Below, in pieces: positions 10,495-20,721 of a stretch of DNA of 54,787 nt. Within the stretch, counting starts at the first letter, position 1. Each line of letters begins with the position of its first letter. The notes under the pieces were generated by a model. The model was not told the DNA's origin. It saw only the letters and a program-made list of their open reading frames with translations, and made no database searches. Position numbers and translations under genes: made by a program. The stretch is from the NCBI GenBank assembly GCA_003427395.1, contig BFEA01000119.1, positions 270,449 to 325,235 on the forward strand, written 5' to 3'. Origin of the DNA: Chara braunii. Its lineage: Eukaryota > Streptophyta > Charophyceae > Charales > Characeae.

Positions 10495-10971
10495 TTGTGT
10501 CGGATGCAAGAGCTACTTGTCAAGGCACACAACCAGATGGCTAAGACGCAGCAACGCATGAGCCAACAGGCCAACCGCCAGCGTCTTCCTTGCCTATTCC
10601 GCGCCAGTGATCTCGTTTGGGTTTCCGCCGCGGAGTTCAGCCTTGAACAAGATCTCTCTCACAAGCTCCTCCCGAAATGGACGGGGCCCTGGGCGATCGT
10701 GGCACCCGCTGGGGATGCACCCGAAGGACCTTCCTTCACCATTCAGGTGCCCGCCCACTTGCCCATCTACCCGGTCTTTCATTGCTCCAAATTGGCTCTT
10801 TACACGCCAGCGGAACATGACGATTTTCCCGGGCGACCATCGCAAGACCCACCCTCTATGAACGGTTTTCAAGAGGTCGGCGACATCATCTCCCAGGGAC
10901 GCTACAGCAACAGGCCAGCTGAGTACTTGTACACTTTGCGTACTGCACTCACAAAGCTGATCGTTGGTTGA
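10495..10971 (+). pseudogene. pol: Integrase C-terminal and chromodomain-like region (element E)
   Basis: MAKTQQRMSQQANRQR, DLVWVSAAEFSL, LLPKWTGPWAI and YPVFHCSKL are the usual integrase C-terminal blocks. The chromodomain start follows (FQEVGDIIS), but the typical DRWFTR-like core is broken after 10950; relatives' residues continue in other frames to about 11110. A frame change separates it from the core. Confidence 0.75.
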
Positions 10972-11123
10972 CCCGTGCGGAACTCCAAGCAACAACTCCA
11001 AATGTTCTCGCACGCTACGAACGCAAGATGCAAGGCAAGCCGGTATCTTCAGCTCCACGTTGCACCCGCGTCCAGGTTCCACCTTCAGATCGTCAGCTTC
11101 ACCCTTGACCTGGCTTGACTCCA

Positions 11124-11136
11124 TAAGGAGGGGGGG
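11124..11136 (+). other. Polypurine tract of element E
   Basis: AAGGAGGGGGGG-type run directly after the pol remnant, the expected plus-strand primer. It sets the start of the 3' LTR near 11137-11141. Confidence 0.6.
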
Positions 11137-11190
11137 GTATTACATGCTGCGCCTGCAACAGGCCGCACGGGCCATTTTCAGGCCCATGTC

Positions 11191-11357
11191 GTTTGCAGCC
11201 CGAAAGCCTGAAAACAAGGGCCTACACGCCCTGTGTCGTTTCAGCCTGAAAGCCTGAAAACAAGGGCCTACAGGCCCTGTGTCATTTCAGCTTAAAACAG
11301 GGCCTTCCCGGCCCTGAGTCTTTTCAGCCTGAAACGGAGGGCCATTTTCAGGCCCTC
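11191..11357. repeat. Imperfect tandem repeat, 37-47 bp units, 3-4 copies
   Basis: Successive units of the type TTTCAGCCTGAAAGCCTGAAAACAGGGCC...GGCCCTGTGTC. Each unit is itself partly palindromic (GGGCC...GGCCC), so the array can fold into repeated hairpins. Confidence 0.75.
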
Positions 11358-11502
11358 ATAAACTGAAACTCAGGCACCAGACCAGGGTTTTAGCACAGGC
11401 CATTTTGGACCTGTTTTCAAGACAACCCTTGGTTGAGCTTCAACGCCAGGGTCTGGCACGTTTTGGCATTGGCAAGAGCAGCCTCCTGGACGGGCCAGCA
11501 CT

Positions 11503-11508
11503 ATATAG
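11503..11508 (+). promoter_or_regulatory. TATA-like box in the LTR of element E
   Basis: TATATA within ACTATATAGGAC, about 365 bp into the putative LTR. Sequence prediction only. Confidence 0.35.
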
Positions 11509-12359
11509 GACTGGCCCGCCCTGCAGGCTGCAGGTAGTTCCGAGGTACTTCCCAGGCACTTCAAGTGCAGTTCAGGAGGCAGGAGGGAGTCTTCAGGATT
11601 CGGCAGCAGCACTCTGGAGGAGCGCTGCAGTAGTAGTAGCGCTAGCAGTATGGGCGCTATTAGGAGCTAGAGTAGTACTAGAGAGAGAGAGAGATTGGGC
11701 GGAGGCCAGGGAAACTTACCTGCAACGCCATAGCTCCAGCTTCGCCTTCGAGGTACCTGCAGCACGACGCCATCTTCACAGGTTAGTACCTGGCATATGA
11801 GAGAGAGAGTTCTTCTTCCTCTTCTCAGTCGACCATCTCCCTCTCACCCTCTCCCTACCTGACTTCACTGCATCAGCAGACTATGAGAGAGCGGGCTTGG
11901 TCACATTTGGATCCAGACTCGACATTGGGCTTCAGACATTTGACGAGGGATTATCTGGGACTTTTAACGGAGACTTGGTGTTGGTGACATTCCCATCGCC
12001 CCCCTTCTCCTTCGTCTGTTTCCCTCCTCTTCGTCTGTGTATGGTTCTGGACCTGTCGCATTCTTCCTGTGCGTAGCGCCAGGCCCCTTCACACCTTGTG
12101 ATGAGGATGATGTATGTTTGGTCTGTACTGCGACATTGATTAGGCTAGTCATTGGTATTCTAGCATTCTGCTGCGCTGTCTTTCACTACGTGAGAGAGGT
12201 CAGTCCCGGTCAGGTCAGGGCTTATATCTAAATCTTCCGCTGCACCACAAGGCGCCATTTGGTATGTATCAGGATGTACATTGCTTGTTGAGATTCCACT
12301 TGCAATGCATTGTCCATTCAGTCCTTTTTATCACATTGCAGATCCTTGGCTATTTACAT

Positions 12360-12984
12360 ACATCGCCCAACTGGGCACGTAACAGCCTGGCTGGGCGAGC
12401 GTCCAGTAGCTTCCAGTCGGGCCTCAATGCCTGCGTCCAGGCCTCGTTGCAGTTATGGCCCTGGGCCCTTTACAGTTGAGCATGTCCAGGCAGTCCACGG
12501 GTGTTCGCTGTGATCTCATTGGCTCACAGCCACTTTGTGCCCACAATGCTGCTATCTCATTGATCCGTGGCTGTTGCATGATGTGTCGGCCTCTGAAAGC
12601 ACACGCCCAGTGTCTTAACTGTACGGGGCCCTGGGCTCAACGGCCCATCGAGGCTGCAACTTCCGGAAAGAGCCTGGAGAGGCTCACGTTGCTCTGTAAC
12701 CAACTGGCATGCTGCAACTGTCTGATACCCACAAATGGAAAAATGTCAAATACTGGCCTCTTGTGAATATTCAGGCCCGCCTTCACTTGCGGCGGGCACA
12801 GGGCTTGCTGAGGGCCTCTGCCCAGAACATGTGCATGTCCATGAGGGCTCATCCCCACACATATACGACCCCTTCAGGGTGATCACACTGGCCTGTACCC
12901 AGGCCTTGGCACATATTGGCAGGCCCGCCTTCACTTAGGGCGGGCAAGGCCTTTCTCAGCATTGCCGAGGGGTCAATTCCTCAC
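12360..12984 (-). repeat. LTR-like segment, possible solo LTR (minus orientation)
   Basis: The right part (12765-12984) resembles 44985-45065: both have a GCCTTCACTTAGGGCGG phrase, GGCC-rich text and a CTCACA end. At 45065 this end directly abuts the pol remnant of element F, so the motif is the start of an LTR read on the minus strand. No pol remnant lies to the right here, suggesting a solo LTR or fragment. The left boundary is undefined. Confidence 0.35.
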
Positions 12985-13000
12985 ACTACAACAGACTTAG

Positions 13001-13066
13001 CACATACACTATCCGATTCTGAGTATGCCTTGGCACATACACTATCCGGTTCTGAGTATGCCTTGG
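13001..13066. repeat. 33-bp tandem duplication
   Basis: Units 13001-13033 and 13034-13066 (CACATACACTATCC...GCCTTGG) differ by one base. Non-coding. Confidence 0.85.
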
Positions 13067-13146
13067 GGCAGCCTGCGCCGCACAAAACACACACGAATTA
13101 TCTTGAGGGTAAACCAAGGAAAAACAGTCACGCGGGGTGAACATAC

Positions 13147-13230
13147 AGGTAGTCCAGGAGGGGGAAAAAACAAACAAAGAGGTAGTCCAGGAGGTAAAAA
13201 AACAAAAACAAAGAGGTAGTCCAGGAGACA
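13147..13230. repeat. Tandem repeat of AGGTAGTCCAGGAG with A-rich spacers
   Basis: Three copies of AGGTAGTCCAGGAG separated by A-rich spacers of about 20 bp; period about 33 bp. The same period as the array at 13001-13066, but unrelated sequence. Confidence 0.8.
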
Positions 13231-13480
13231 TCGCAACCAATCCGAAGAGCCAAATGATAGAGTCCTGGGGGATCTTCCAAGTCTGAATCCGATCTCCACA
13301 ACAACCTGGGCATTTTTTTAAGTTAGAAAAAAAAAGAAGAATTCCCACTGCCGGCACCCACAAACTTCACCCACATACCTTAACAGGGTGGAACTCCGGA
13401 CGGGTTGGGAAGGAGTATTGTCCTTGACTCCCAAAAAGGGTACACAGAGGCATGCCAAGCCAAGCCGCATACGAGCAGAT

Positions 13481-14491
13481 TGCAATCAGACTCACTTTCT
13501 TCCACACATCGAATTCACGCAAACAGATTGCAAGCCACACTGGTGCTCAGCGCCCACTCGAAACTCAGAGATATGGAAGCTGGAAACACAGTTCAGATAC
13601 TTGCTCACTTCAAACAGGCTATGGCGCTTCAGCGCCTGTACAACTCTCTTCCCGTCACTGTGCTCAGCTCGGCTACTCACACTCAACTTAGGATCACCCT
13701 GGATATCCCACACGTGGCACACTGTATCACCCACGCACACACCCACTACACTCTTCTCCCAGCTATGGCGGCTATGGCCACCACTACTCCTACCGCTATG
13801 GCTAAGCTTTCCTCCAGCCCCCTTCGTCTTCGGGCATACTGCAGACCACCTCGCACAAGTCGCTGTGGCAGCGCTTCCGCATGGCTTCCGCAGGAATGAA
13901 TGAATGACTGGGCGCTGCCTCTTGATTTATACTTCTGTAACTCGTTGGTCTGCCCCTCTCCACCAGGCCTATGGTGCACACAGTCCCTCATGGTACTTGC
14001 TTGGCTGGACTGGGACTGACTGGACCAGTACTGCTGACTGCATGGGTTTGCATTGCCAACTCAATGCAGTCGCACTGCCGACGTAATGCAGCTGGGCTCA
14101 CCACTTGCCCATTTGCCTCTGACTAAAACGTGAGGGAGCTTTGAAAGGCCACTTCCGGACCTTCCGGAAGTCTGTGGACTTGGCCTTTCGAGTACTGTAG
14201 CAGCTACAACCTTGACCTTTCAGGACTGTAGCAGCTACGACCTTGACCTTTCAGGATTCCTACAGCTACGACCTCTACAGGGCTGTGACTCCTACTCGAC
14301 AGACCTACAGATCGAACCCCTACCACTACACCGACCTACAACAGACAACAACAAGTTAACAACTATCAAAACACGGGTCACGGGTTCAAACACTCGAGGT
14401 CGACAAAGATACTGTACACAGGTAAAGTGAGGACTAGGGATTGAGCCCTGGGACCTGCATCCGCTACTTCTAACAGGTGAATACCGTTTCA
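13481..14491 (-). repeat. 3' LTR of element B (1011 bp)
   Basis: Matches 22492-23481 along its length with a few percent differences by eye, including an extra 17 bp near 13590-13606 and a small indel near 14355. The TATA box (ATTTATA on +, 13925-13931) is conserved. It starts, on the minus strand, TGAAACGGTATTCACC and ends TGATTGCA. Confidence 0.95.
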
Positions 14492-14503
14492 CTCCCCCCG
14501 GCC
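14492..14503 (-). other. Polypurine tract of element B
   Basis: On the minus strand a GGGGGGAG run immediately precedes the LTR start TGAAACGG. The same position is purine-rich in C (GGCGGGAG) and D (GCGGGAG). Confidence 0.8.
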
Positions 14504-14529
14504 TAAATTCGAGGTCCTCCGAGAATAGC

Positions 14530-15342
14530 TCAGTCCAAGGCAGGACCTTTACCCTTCCTTTCTCTCTCGTAGGCTCTCACTATGTCGGGAGCTGATTCTA
14601 GAAGTTCAGTCCTAGTAAACCAGCGATCGTCCTCGGGTTCCTGATATGCAAATCGAACCTTATACTGTTTCTGCGGACGACCTCTACCTCCTGTTCTGAA
14701 TACGTCTTCACCTACAATGCCGTCAATGTCGTATCTTCCGTCCATGTCCGGAGGGATCATGGGTCTTCTAGATGGAAACTCTTGGCTTGTGATACATGGC
14801 AATAACTTTGACGCATGAAACACGGGGGACGTGTGGCGGTGTGCTGGGATTTCTACTGTGTAGGACGGTCCATCCTCTCCGCCCTTGACTTCTAGGACTG
14901 GCCACGGTCCTCTGTACGCTGGTAATAGCTTCTGTTAGATGTTCTCCTCAGGAGCAAATTCTTTAGACTTGACCCAGACTAAGTCGCCTACTTGAAACTG
15001 CGACGGGCGACGGTGCTTGTTGGCTTGCTCTATCATCCGATGCTGGGCCTTCCTGAGGTTCTCTACAACGGTAGCTAATTCCTTCTTGTGCTGAAGTGCA
15101 AACTCCCTAGTTCCGGGCATTAGCCTCTGAATCTCGTCCCGGTTAAGTCCTTCAAATGGTCTACGTGGTTTAAAAGACTTATGCAACTCGTTGGGAGTGA
15201 GACAAGTTGCTAGCATCTCATCCCAATTGACTTGATCCGGTCTAATGTACATACGCAGAACTTGTTGCAGGATCTTATTCATTTGTTTAGTCTGACCGTT
15301 AGTCTCTGGATGACGGCCAGATGACATCAACAACTTACCCAT
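14530..15342 (-). pseudogene. pol: Integrase C-terminal half with chromodomain (element B)
   Basis: The 15342-14935 frame holds GRHPETNGQTKQMN, where the third catalytic residue is Lys (codon 15286-15288), and QVGDLVWVKSKEFAPEENI. About 16 residues expected between WDEML and TPNELHKSF are missing. A TAG near 14935 interrupts it, then FHASKLLP and the chromodomain (RGRPQKQYKVRFAYQE, DDRWFTRTELLE) follow at 14823-14530. Ends at its natural stop, upstream of the polypurine tract. Confidence 0.85.
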
Positions 15343-16406
15343 AGACTCTCATCAACTCCTGCCAGTTCTGACAAGTGAAACGGGTGTCTCTATCACTAAC
15401 TATAGATAGCGGAACCCCGTGTTCACTGACCCAATGATCGAAAAACTTTTGGATGACTAACTCTGTGCGTGCCTCCGCAAGCAACGGAACAAAAACTGCA
15501 TACTTGCTAAATCTATCGACTATAACCATGAAATGGCTCTTGCCGTGCCTACTCTTGACATGGGTGTCCATAAAATCAATGGATACTGAGTCTCCCGGCT
15601 GGTCAGGAATAGGTAAAGGTCTGAGAAGACCTAGAGGGGCACGCATAGAGGTCTTATTCCTTTGGCAGACCTTACAACTACGAACATACTCTATGCAGTC
15701 GGCCTTCATCCTGGGCCACATGTACGCACGCATAAGGTTAGCTAGAGTCTTTTGCCAACCAAAATGTCCCTCAGTGTCGTGGCATTCCCCTAAGATCAAA
15801 CTACGGATCTCCTCACTGTTCAGAACGCACAATCGGTCAACTGCGTTAGTCTTCTCAAATAGTAGTCCCTCAGTAGTGCGGTAGTCTGGTTCGGACTCAG
15901 GGGCCTCCTTTACTCTCTTGAGGAGGTCACTATAGATAGGGTCCTGCGCATACGCCTCTCTAACTTTCTGTTGCAGGTCTCTCCCTATATCCAAATAGTG
16001 AACTATTGCTCCGAAGTAGTCAACTCTCCTACTTAGAGCGTCCGCAACTACATTATACTTCCCTTTTACTGGCTTGAGCTCAAAATCATATCGGTCTAAC
16101 TCTACGGCCCACCTAGTAAGCTTAGGTGTCATCTTGGCCTTAGTCTTCAGCCACCTTAACGTCTCGTGGTTTGAGTAGACTTTGAAGTGCCTCCCAAGCA
16201 AGTAGTGCTTCCAGTGTTCTAATGCTTGCCTGAGCGCGTAGAGTTCCCTTTCGTAGGTGGATGTCGCTACCTTCTTCGAAGGCATCCTAGCAGACATGAA
16301 CTCTACAGGTCTATATCCATTGCCATCGTCTTGCTATAATACAACACCTATACCATACTGGCTTGTGTCAGTGGTGACCACGAAAGGTAAGGATGGATCG
16401 ACTACC
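15335..16406 (-). pseudogene. pol: RNase H and integrase N-terminal/core (element B)
   Basis: RNase H starts at the nested insertion (16406) with VVTTDTSQYGIG, has a stop (TAG) near 16333-16335, then TYERELYALRQALEHW and ADALSRRVDYFG. The integrase zinc domain (HDTEGHFG, CKVCQRNK) and two core Asp residues (SIDFMD, SDRDTRF) follow. The frame is lost near 15340, before the third catalytic residue. Confidence 0.85.
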
Positions 16407-16410
16407 TTAA

Positions 16411-16436
16411 ACCACCAGTACCTCGCTCAGCTATCG
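16411..16436 (+). repeat. Left terminal inverted repeat
   Basis: Begins ACCACCAGTACCT. Pairs with 17683-17708 with mismatches only at positions 14 and 17 from the outer end. A further inverted pair GGGCCTTCCC/GGGAAGGCCC sits just inside (16442-16451, 16486-16495). Confidence 0.9.
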
Positions 16437-16628
16437 GCCGCGGGCCTTCCCGTATACGCTCCGCAGCCTTAGGGGGGTCGGCCAAGGGAAGGCCCGGTTG
16501 CTGCTTCTTGGCCGGAGCCCGCCAAGTACGGGGTGTCACCTCACAGAATAAGAAAAAAATATATATAAACACAAGAAAAAAAACGAAATAAAAGAAGATA
16601 ACCGTCGTTGCTTCTTGGCGCGCCGTAG

Positions 16629-16631
<3 letters not shown>

Positions 16632-16697
<66 letters not shown>
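16632..16697. repeat. (GA)n microsatellite running into an assembly gap
   Basis: At least 66 bp of GA dinucleotides ending at the N run 16698-16817. The true length is unknown. Confidence 0.95.
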
Positions 16698-16817
16698 NNN
16701 NNNNNNNNNNNNNNNNNNNNNNNNNNNNNNNNNNNNNNNNNNNNNNNNNNNNNNNNNNNNNNNNNNNNNNNNNNNNNNNNNNNNNNNNNNNNNNNNNNNN
16801 NNNNNNNNNNNNNNNNN

Positions 16818-17109
16818 CGACCATCCGTGCAGGTCGCCCCCCCCCTCTCTCTCTCTCTCTCTCTTCGAGAAACGACGTGAATCTTCCCGCTTTCGCGGGA
16901 AGATTCGTTTCTCGAAGAGAGAGAGAGAGAGGGGGGCGGCGACTCTCTCTCTCTCTCTCTCTTTTCAAGAAACGATGGGAATGAATCTTCCCGCGAAAGC
17001 AGGAAGATTCATTCCCGCTTTCTGTTTCCCGAAGCCGAAGTCGTTCGGGAAACAGAAAGTGGGAATGAATCTTCCCGCTTTCTCGAGAAGATTCATTCTC
17101 GTCATTTCT

Positions 17110-17155
<46 letters not shown>

Positions 17156-17159
17156 ACGG

Positions 17160-17200
<41 letters not shown>

Positions 17201-17337
17201 GAAAGGACGGGAATTATTCTTCCCGCGAAAGCGGGAAGATTCATTCCCGCGACCCATCGTTTCTTGAAGAGAGAGAGATAGAGAGAGAGAGAGAGGGGGG
17301 CGGCGAGTTCGCCGCGACCTTCCGTGCAGGTCGCCGC

Positions 17338-17376
<39 letters not shown>

Positions 17377-17450
17377 CGAGAAACGAAATGGGAATGCATG
17401 TTCCCGCGGAAGCGGGAAGATGCATTCCCGTTTCGTTTTTCGAAATGATA
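16818..17450. repeat. Array of four hairpin units bounded by C/CT and GA/G tracts
   Basis: Each unit reads C-run, (CT)n, CGAGAAACG-like arm, a stem around GAATCTTCCCGC and its complement, the arm's complement, (GA)n, G-run, then a CGGCGA linker. Units: about 16838-16937, 16943-17157, 17163-17300, 17338-17450. The second unit is larger: two such stems flank a central CTTTCTGTTTCCCGAA/TTCGGGAAACAGAAAG hairpin. CGACC(A/T)TCCGTGCAGGTCGCC occurs at 16818 and again at 17313. No credible ORF; long open frames come from repeat composition. Confidence 0.85.
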
Positions 17451-17632
17451 GCGGAAAGATGAACTCATTCGTTTTTCTTATTTCTTTGATTTATTTTTTT
17501 TTCCCCGTTTTCTTTATTGTGTACCTTTTGCACGTTCGGATCGTTATTCTTATTTCTTTGTTTTTTTTCGTTTTTTTTTGCCCCTTTTTTCGGTTGTGTA
17601 CGTTTTGCACGTTCGGGATGTTTGCGCCCGGT

Positions 17633-17682
17633 AGTCCGAGCCTCGGCACGGATCGGCGTACCGGTCGGCCGAGGCTCGGACT
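17633..17682. other. Perfect 14-bp inverted repeat near the right TIR
   Basis: AGTCCGAGCCTCGG (17633-17646) and its complement (17669-17682), with a 22-nt loop. Subterminal hairpin of the TTAA element. Confidence 0.85.
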
Positions 17683-17708
17683 CGATAGCTGGGCCAGGTA
17701 CTGGTGGT
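17683..17708 (-). repeat. Right terminal inverted repeat
   Basis: Complement of the left TIR at 24 of 26 positions, ending CTGGTGGT before TTAA. Confidence 0.9.
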
Positions 17709-17712
17709 TTAA

Positions 17713-18773
17713 GGACTAGATACTCTTTCAATGCCTGCTTCAGTCTCTTCATGGCAATCGTGCAGTCCTTGTCCCACTTCCAGATTGTTTCTTTCTTCAG
17801 CAACCTGCGAAGGGGTGCAACGATGGTGGAGAAGTTTCTCACAAACTTCCTGTAATAGTTAGTTAGGCCTAAGAATGACCGCAACTTTGTCAACGTGCGG
17901 GGCGTAGGCCAATCTCTAATCGCTGCGATCTTGCTATCTTCTAGCTTAATGCCGTCTCCGCCTAAGACATGGCCTAAATACAAAACTTGGGTCCTTGCCC
18001 ATTCGCACTTTTTTGCGTTGATCTTGAAGTTAGCCTCTCTCAGCTTCTCCAAGACCTGCCTCAGATGACCCTCATGCTCCTGGAGGGTCCTACTAAACAC
18101 TAGAATATCATCTAAGTAAACTACTACAAATCTATCTAACCACGGCCTAAATACGTCGTTCATACAACGCTGAAAAGTTGTTGGCGCGTTGGTTAGTCCA
18201 AAGGGCATAACTATGAACTCGTAGTGGCCATACCTAATCCGGAATGCGGTCTTATACTGATCATCAGAATGGACCTCTATCTGATGATATCCGGATTCCG
18301 GACTTCAGATCTATCTTCAAAAAATACTTGCAACCCTGCACCCGATCTAAGAGGTCATCTATACGGGGCAATGGCTCCGCATTCTTCACTGTGATAGCAT
18401 TGAGACCCCTATGGTCAATGCACATTCTAAGCTCTCCCTTCTCCTTGGGGACAAATAGAACAGGTGCTCCAAATGGAGACGAACTAGGCCTAATCCAACC
18501 CTTCTCTAAGAGTTCTTCTATCTGCTTGCGCAGCTCCTCCAACTCTCGCAAGGACATCCTGTACACTGCTCCTTTAGGAGTCCTACTGCCAGACTCTATC
18601 TCAATGCGATGCTGGATAGGCCGCGAGACTACCCCTGTTGGCAGCTTAGCTAAATCTGTGTACTCTTCCAGCAGCTTGGCAATAGCGGGATCTATGGGCT
18701 TTTCTTCTTTAGGCTCAGTAACTGGCCTAACATAGGCTACAAAAACCTGTTCTTCTAGCTGCTCCTTCTTCAC
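17713..18773 (-). pseudogene. pol: Reverse transcriptase (element B), split by the nested element
   Basis: The 18773-18264 frame runs from [17 protein letters not shown] through [17 protein letters not shown] to KIDLKSG, then a frame change near 18290. The 18208-17713 frame has MPFGLTNAPTTFQRCMND, VVYLDDILVFS (YLDD), LGHVLGGDG and the FLGLTNYYRKF block, ending LKEYLVLK at the TTAA insertion. Residues read beyond 17712 in this frame belong to the inserted DNA. Confidence 0.88.
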
Positions 18774-18931
18774 TAACCTCGCAAACGCAGGAGCGCTAAG
18801 GCAACAATGTGCCAGGGAGTTGTCTATACTCCTGACACATGAAACAGACGGGCAGTCTTAACCCAGCCTGACGGGCTAGGGAGCCTACACCCATGCTCTC
18901 TCAAATGGAGTGTGGCCCTTGCTGCCTCTCC

Positions 18932-19354
18932 TCAATCCATTCCTAGGACTATGTCGAACGGGAGGTTGTCCTCTACGAGGAGAGTCAAGGAATGGAGAAC
19001 TTTCTCTACCTTCCCATCTTTCTCTAGGCGGAAGTACGCCTGGACTCCCTCTACATAATCCTCTACTCGCATTGTGCGGTTATCCGCGAGGATGCTTACT
19101 GTGGGGCCTGCTAACTTTTGGACTTTCAATCCCAACTTTAACTTTTGCAGCGCCTTTCTACTGGTGTAGCTGCGAGTGGCCCCACTATCTACGAGGGCCC
19201 CTACTCTGCTCCTAAAAACTTCTGCGTCTACTAGTACTAGCTGTCCTCTACTCTCTTTCTTCATCTTGGCCCAGGCGGGCATCCTCTCCCTTAGCTCATT
19301 AGGGGCAGTTGCAACCCCTACCGGCGGCTGCCTTTTGAAACCTGGGCATCCCAA
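18932..19354 (-). pseudogene. pol: Aspartic protease (element B)
   Basis: DSGATRSYTSRKAL carries the active site; VEDNLPFDIVLGMD marks the C-terminal part, after which a single-base frame change occurs near 18932. A charged linker (ELRERMPAWAKMKKE) precedes the domain, as in C and D. Between 18932 and 18773 the protease-RT linker is out of frame. Confidence 0.85.
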
Positions 19355-19794
19355 CGGACCTCTCTATACTTCGGACAATATTTGATGATGTGGCCAGGGT
19401 CACCGCAATATATGCACTGCCCCTAGTCCACACGCTGTTGCCGGCCGCGTTGGTCCAGGCCCAAATCTTCCCAAGGTCGGCCCTGTAGCAGACCTGGGTG
19501 CCAACCACTTCTCCTATAGGGTGACCTATTACCCCTATTTGGTGACCTATTTCCAAAACGGTTTTGCAGCGGACCTTGACCCCTGCCTCCCGCTTGGCGT
19601 TTTCCCCTACCGCCAACCCCCTGATCGCCCTGGGAACGACCACCTGAGGCCCGACCCCCTTGGCCCTGGCCTCTACCTCCTCCTTGCGGCCTCCCTCCGG
19701 CCGCAACAGCAACGTAAGTCCTCCCCTGGCTGGCGCTACTGTCCACTTCCTCTTTTAGCCCCCACTCTATCTGGTCGTAGGGGACTTCATCCAT
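19299..19794 (-). pseudogene. gag: Gag C-terminus: RGG-rich linker and CCHC zinc knuckle (element B)
   Basis: Gly/Arg/Gln-rich segment (VAAGGRPQGGGRGQGQ), an RNA-binding RGG-type tract, then the CCHC knuckle CIYCGDPGHIIKYC (19375-19416), which is intact. A TAG sits immediately before the knuckle (near 19422) and a frame change near 19500-19600 splits the RGG region. The knuckle would bind genomic RNA for packaging. Confidence 0.85.
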
Positions 19795-19908
19795 ACCACC
19801 TTCATCTAATGTAAGGATCAGGCGATCCTTTGCCTTGACCTGACCTGAGATGGTACGGCCTTTCCACTTTTTAGCCTTATCCAGGTCCTTGTGCCAGAAA
19901 GTGGAAAC

Positions 19909-20553
19909 TTACATAGACCGCGCTTCGAATGCTACCACTTCCCTGCTCAACGCATCATAGGTCATGGTAAGCTGCTGACTTTTTTCAAAGAAGTGCCCGC
20001 GTAGCTGTTCGGGCATCGCACGATAGAAGAGGTTGACCAATTGGGTCTCAGTGACCCCATGGTCAGGAACGGTGACCAACTCGCCCATTACACCTTTGAG
20101 TGCCCTAACACTCCTCCATTGGCGAGAATGGATGGTTTGCAGTTTATCTAAGGCTTTGACACTACGGGTAACGTCTGCAAACCGTTCCCTCAATAATTTA
20201 AGGAAATCGCTGAGAGGGGTGAACGTTGAATATGCAATTAAGTCATCGTTGCAATTGGCGGCGCGACACAGGGAATGGGCAAAACTTGCTGCTTCCTCCC
20301 TAAGAGCGCGGATAGCTATCAGGACGTATTCGTCCGGAGCGACCTTCTGCAAGTGCACATACGTTTTAATGTTGGCCTCCCAATTGTCGAAGTTCTCCTC
20401 CTTTCCACTATAGGAGTCGGGGAACTTCACTTTAACAGGCTCTCTACGAGGACGTGCTTCCTCCTCCTTGGGTGCGGCCAGCCTGGCGCCCTCTATGGCA
20501 CCCGTGCAATAACGCTTTGTGCTCTCTAGGCGGGCCTTCACCTCTGAGCCCAC
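19909..20553 (-). pseudogene. gag: Gag capsid-type region (element B)
   Basis: Matches retrotransposon gag architecture: VKFPDSYSGKEENFDNWEANI, a helical middle part (LLRERFADVTRSVKALDKL), LVNLFYRAMPEQLRGHFF and YDALSREVVAFEA. The same blocks occur in C (28225-28930) and D. Would form the virus-like particle. A stop near 20554 and another at about 19909 bound it. Confidence 0.85.
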
Positions 20554-20721
20554 CTACATCACCAACTCGCGTGCGAAGTCCCTGAATCCCAGCCGTATAG
20601 ACCGCAAGGCTATGTCCCGACTCCTGACCAATTGATACTACTCTTCCTGGACCTGCGTTTGGCACTCTACGTTCCTCGCCATGACCTGCACCTTTTCCAA
20701 TAGGTCCACCTGCGCCTCCAT

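Larger units (their letters stand above)
9700..11136 (+). mobile_element. Element E: integrase-end fragment of a second Ty3/gypsy family
   Basis: Only integrase and C-terminal regions remain, then a strong purine tract and LTR-like DNA. The integrase (IGHFEVNRTIGGL, CYCESCEVC, DITGPFPK, HHPQTDGQT) is clearly different from those of A-D and resembles the common plant/algal chromovirus type. The GC-rich codon use also differs from neighbouring elements. Truncated at the 5' side by the junction with A2. Confidence 0.85.
11140..12240 (+). repeat. Probable 3' LTR of element E (right end uncertain)
   Basis: Follows the polypurine tract. Contains a 37-47 bp tandem array (11191-11357) and a TATATA at 11503-11508. 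The right border is a guess, near the CCGCTGCACCACAA phrase around 12236-12250. Two short GA tracts lie at 11683-11695 and 11801-11809. No gene supported. Confidence 0.35.
16411..17708. mobile_element. Non-autonomous DNA transposon with 26-bp TIRs and TTAA ends
   Basis: Inserted in element B between RT and RNase H. The terminal inverted repeats 16411-16436 and 17683-17708 match at 24 of 26 positions. TTAA flanks both sides (16407-16410 and 17709-17712), and the homologous site in element C (31112-31115) is an uninterrupted CCTTAAGG, giving an empty-site control. This fits piggyBac-type TTAA insertion; because TTAA is palindromic, a TA duplication with TIRs beginning AACC cannot be excluded. 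No transposase is encoded. The interior holds a hairpin array and a 120-bp gap (16698-16817). Confidence 0.88.

Noticed and set aside
14341-14480. Possible tRNA gene in the LTR of element B
   Set aside because: B-box-like motifs are present but no acceptor or anticodon stem forms; kept only as an LTR motif finding.
16402-17468. Long Ser-Leu and Glu-Arg ORFs on both strands
   Set aside because: Translations of CT/GA tracts and N bases in the TTAA element; no domain.
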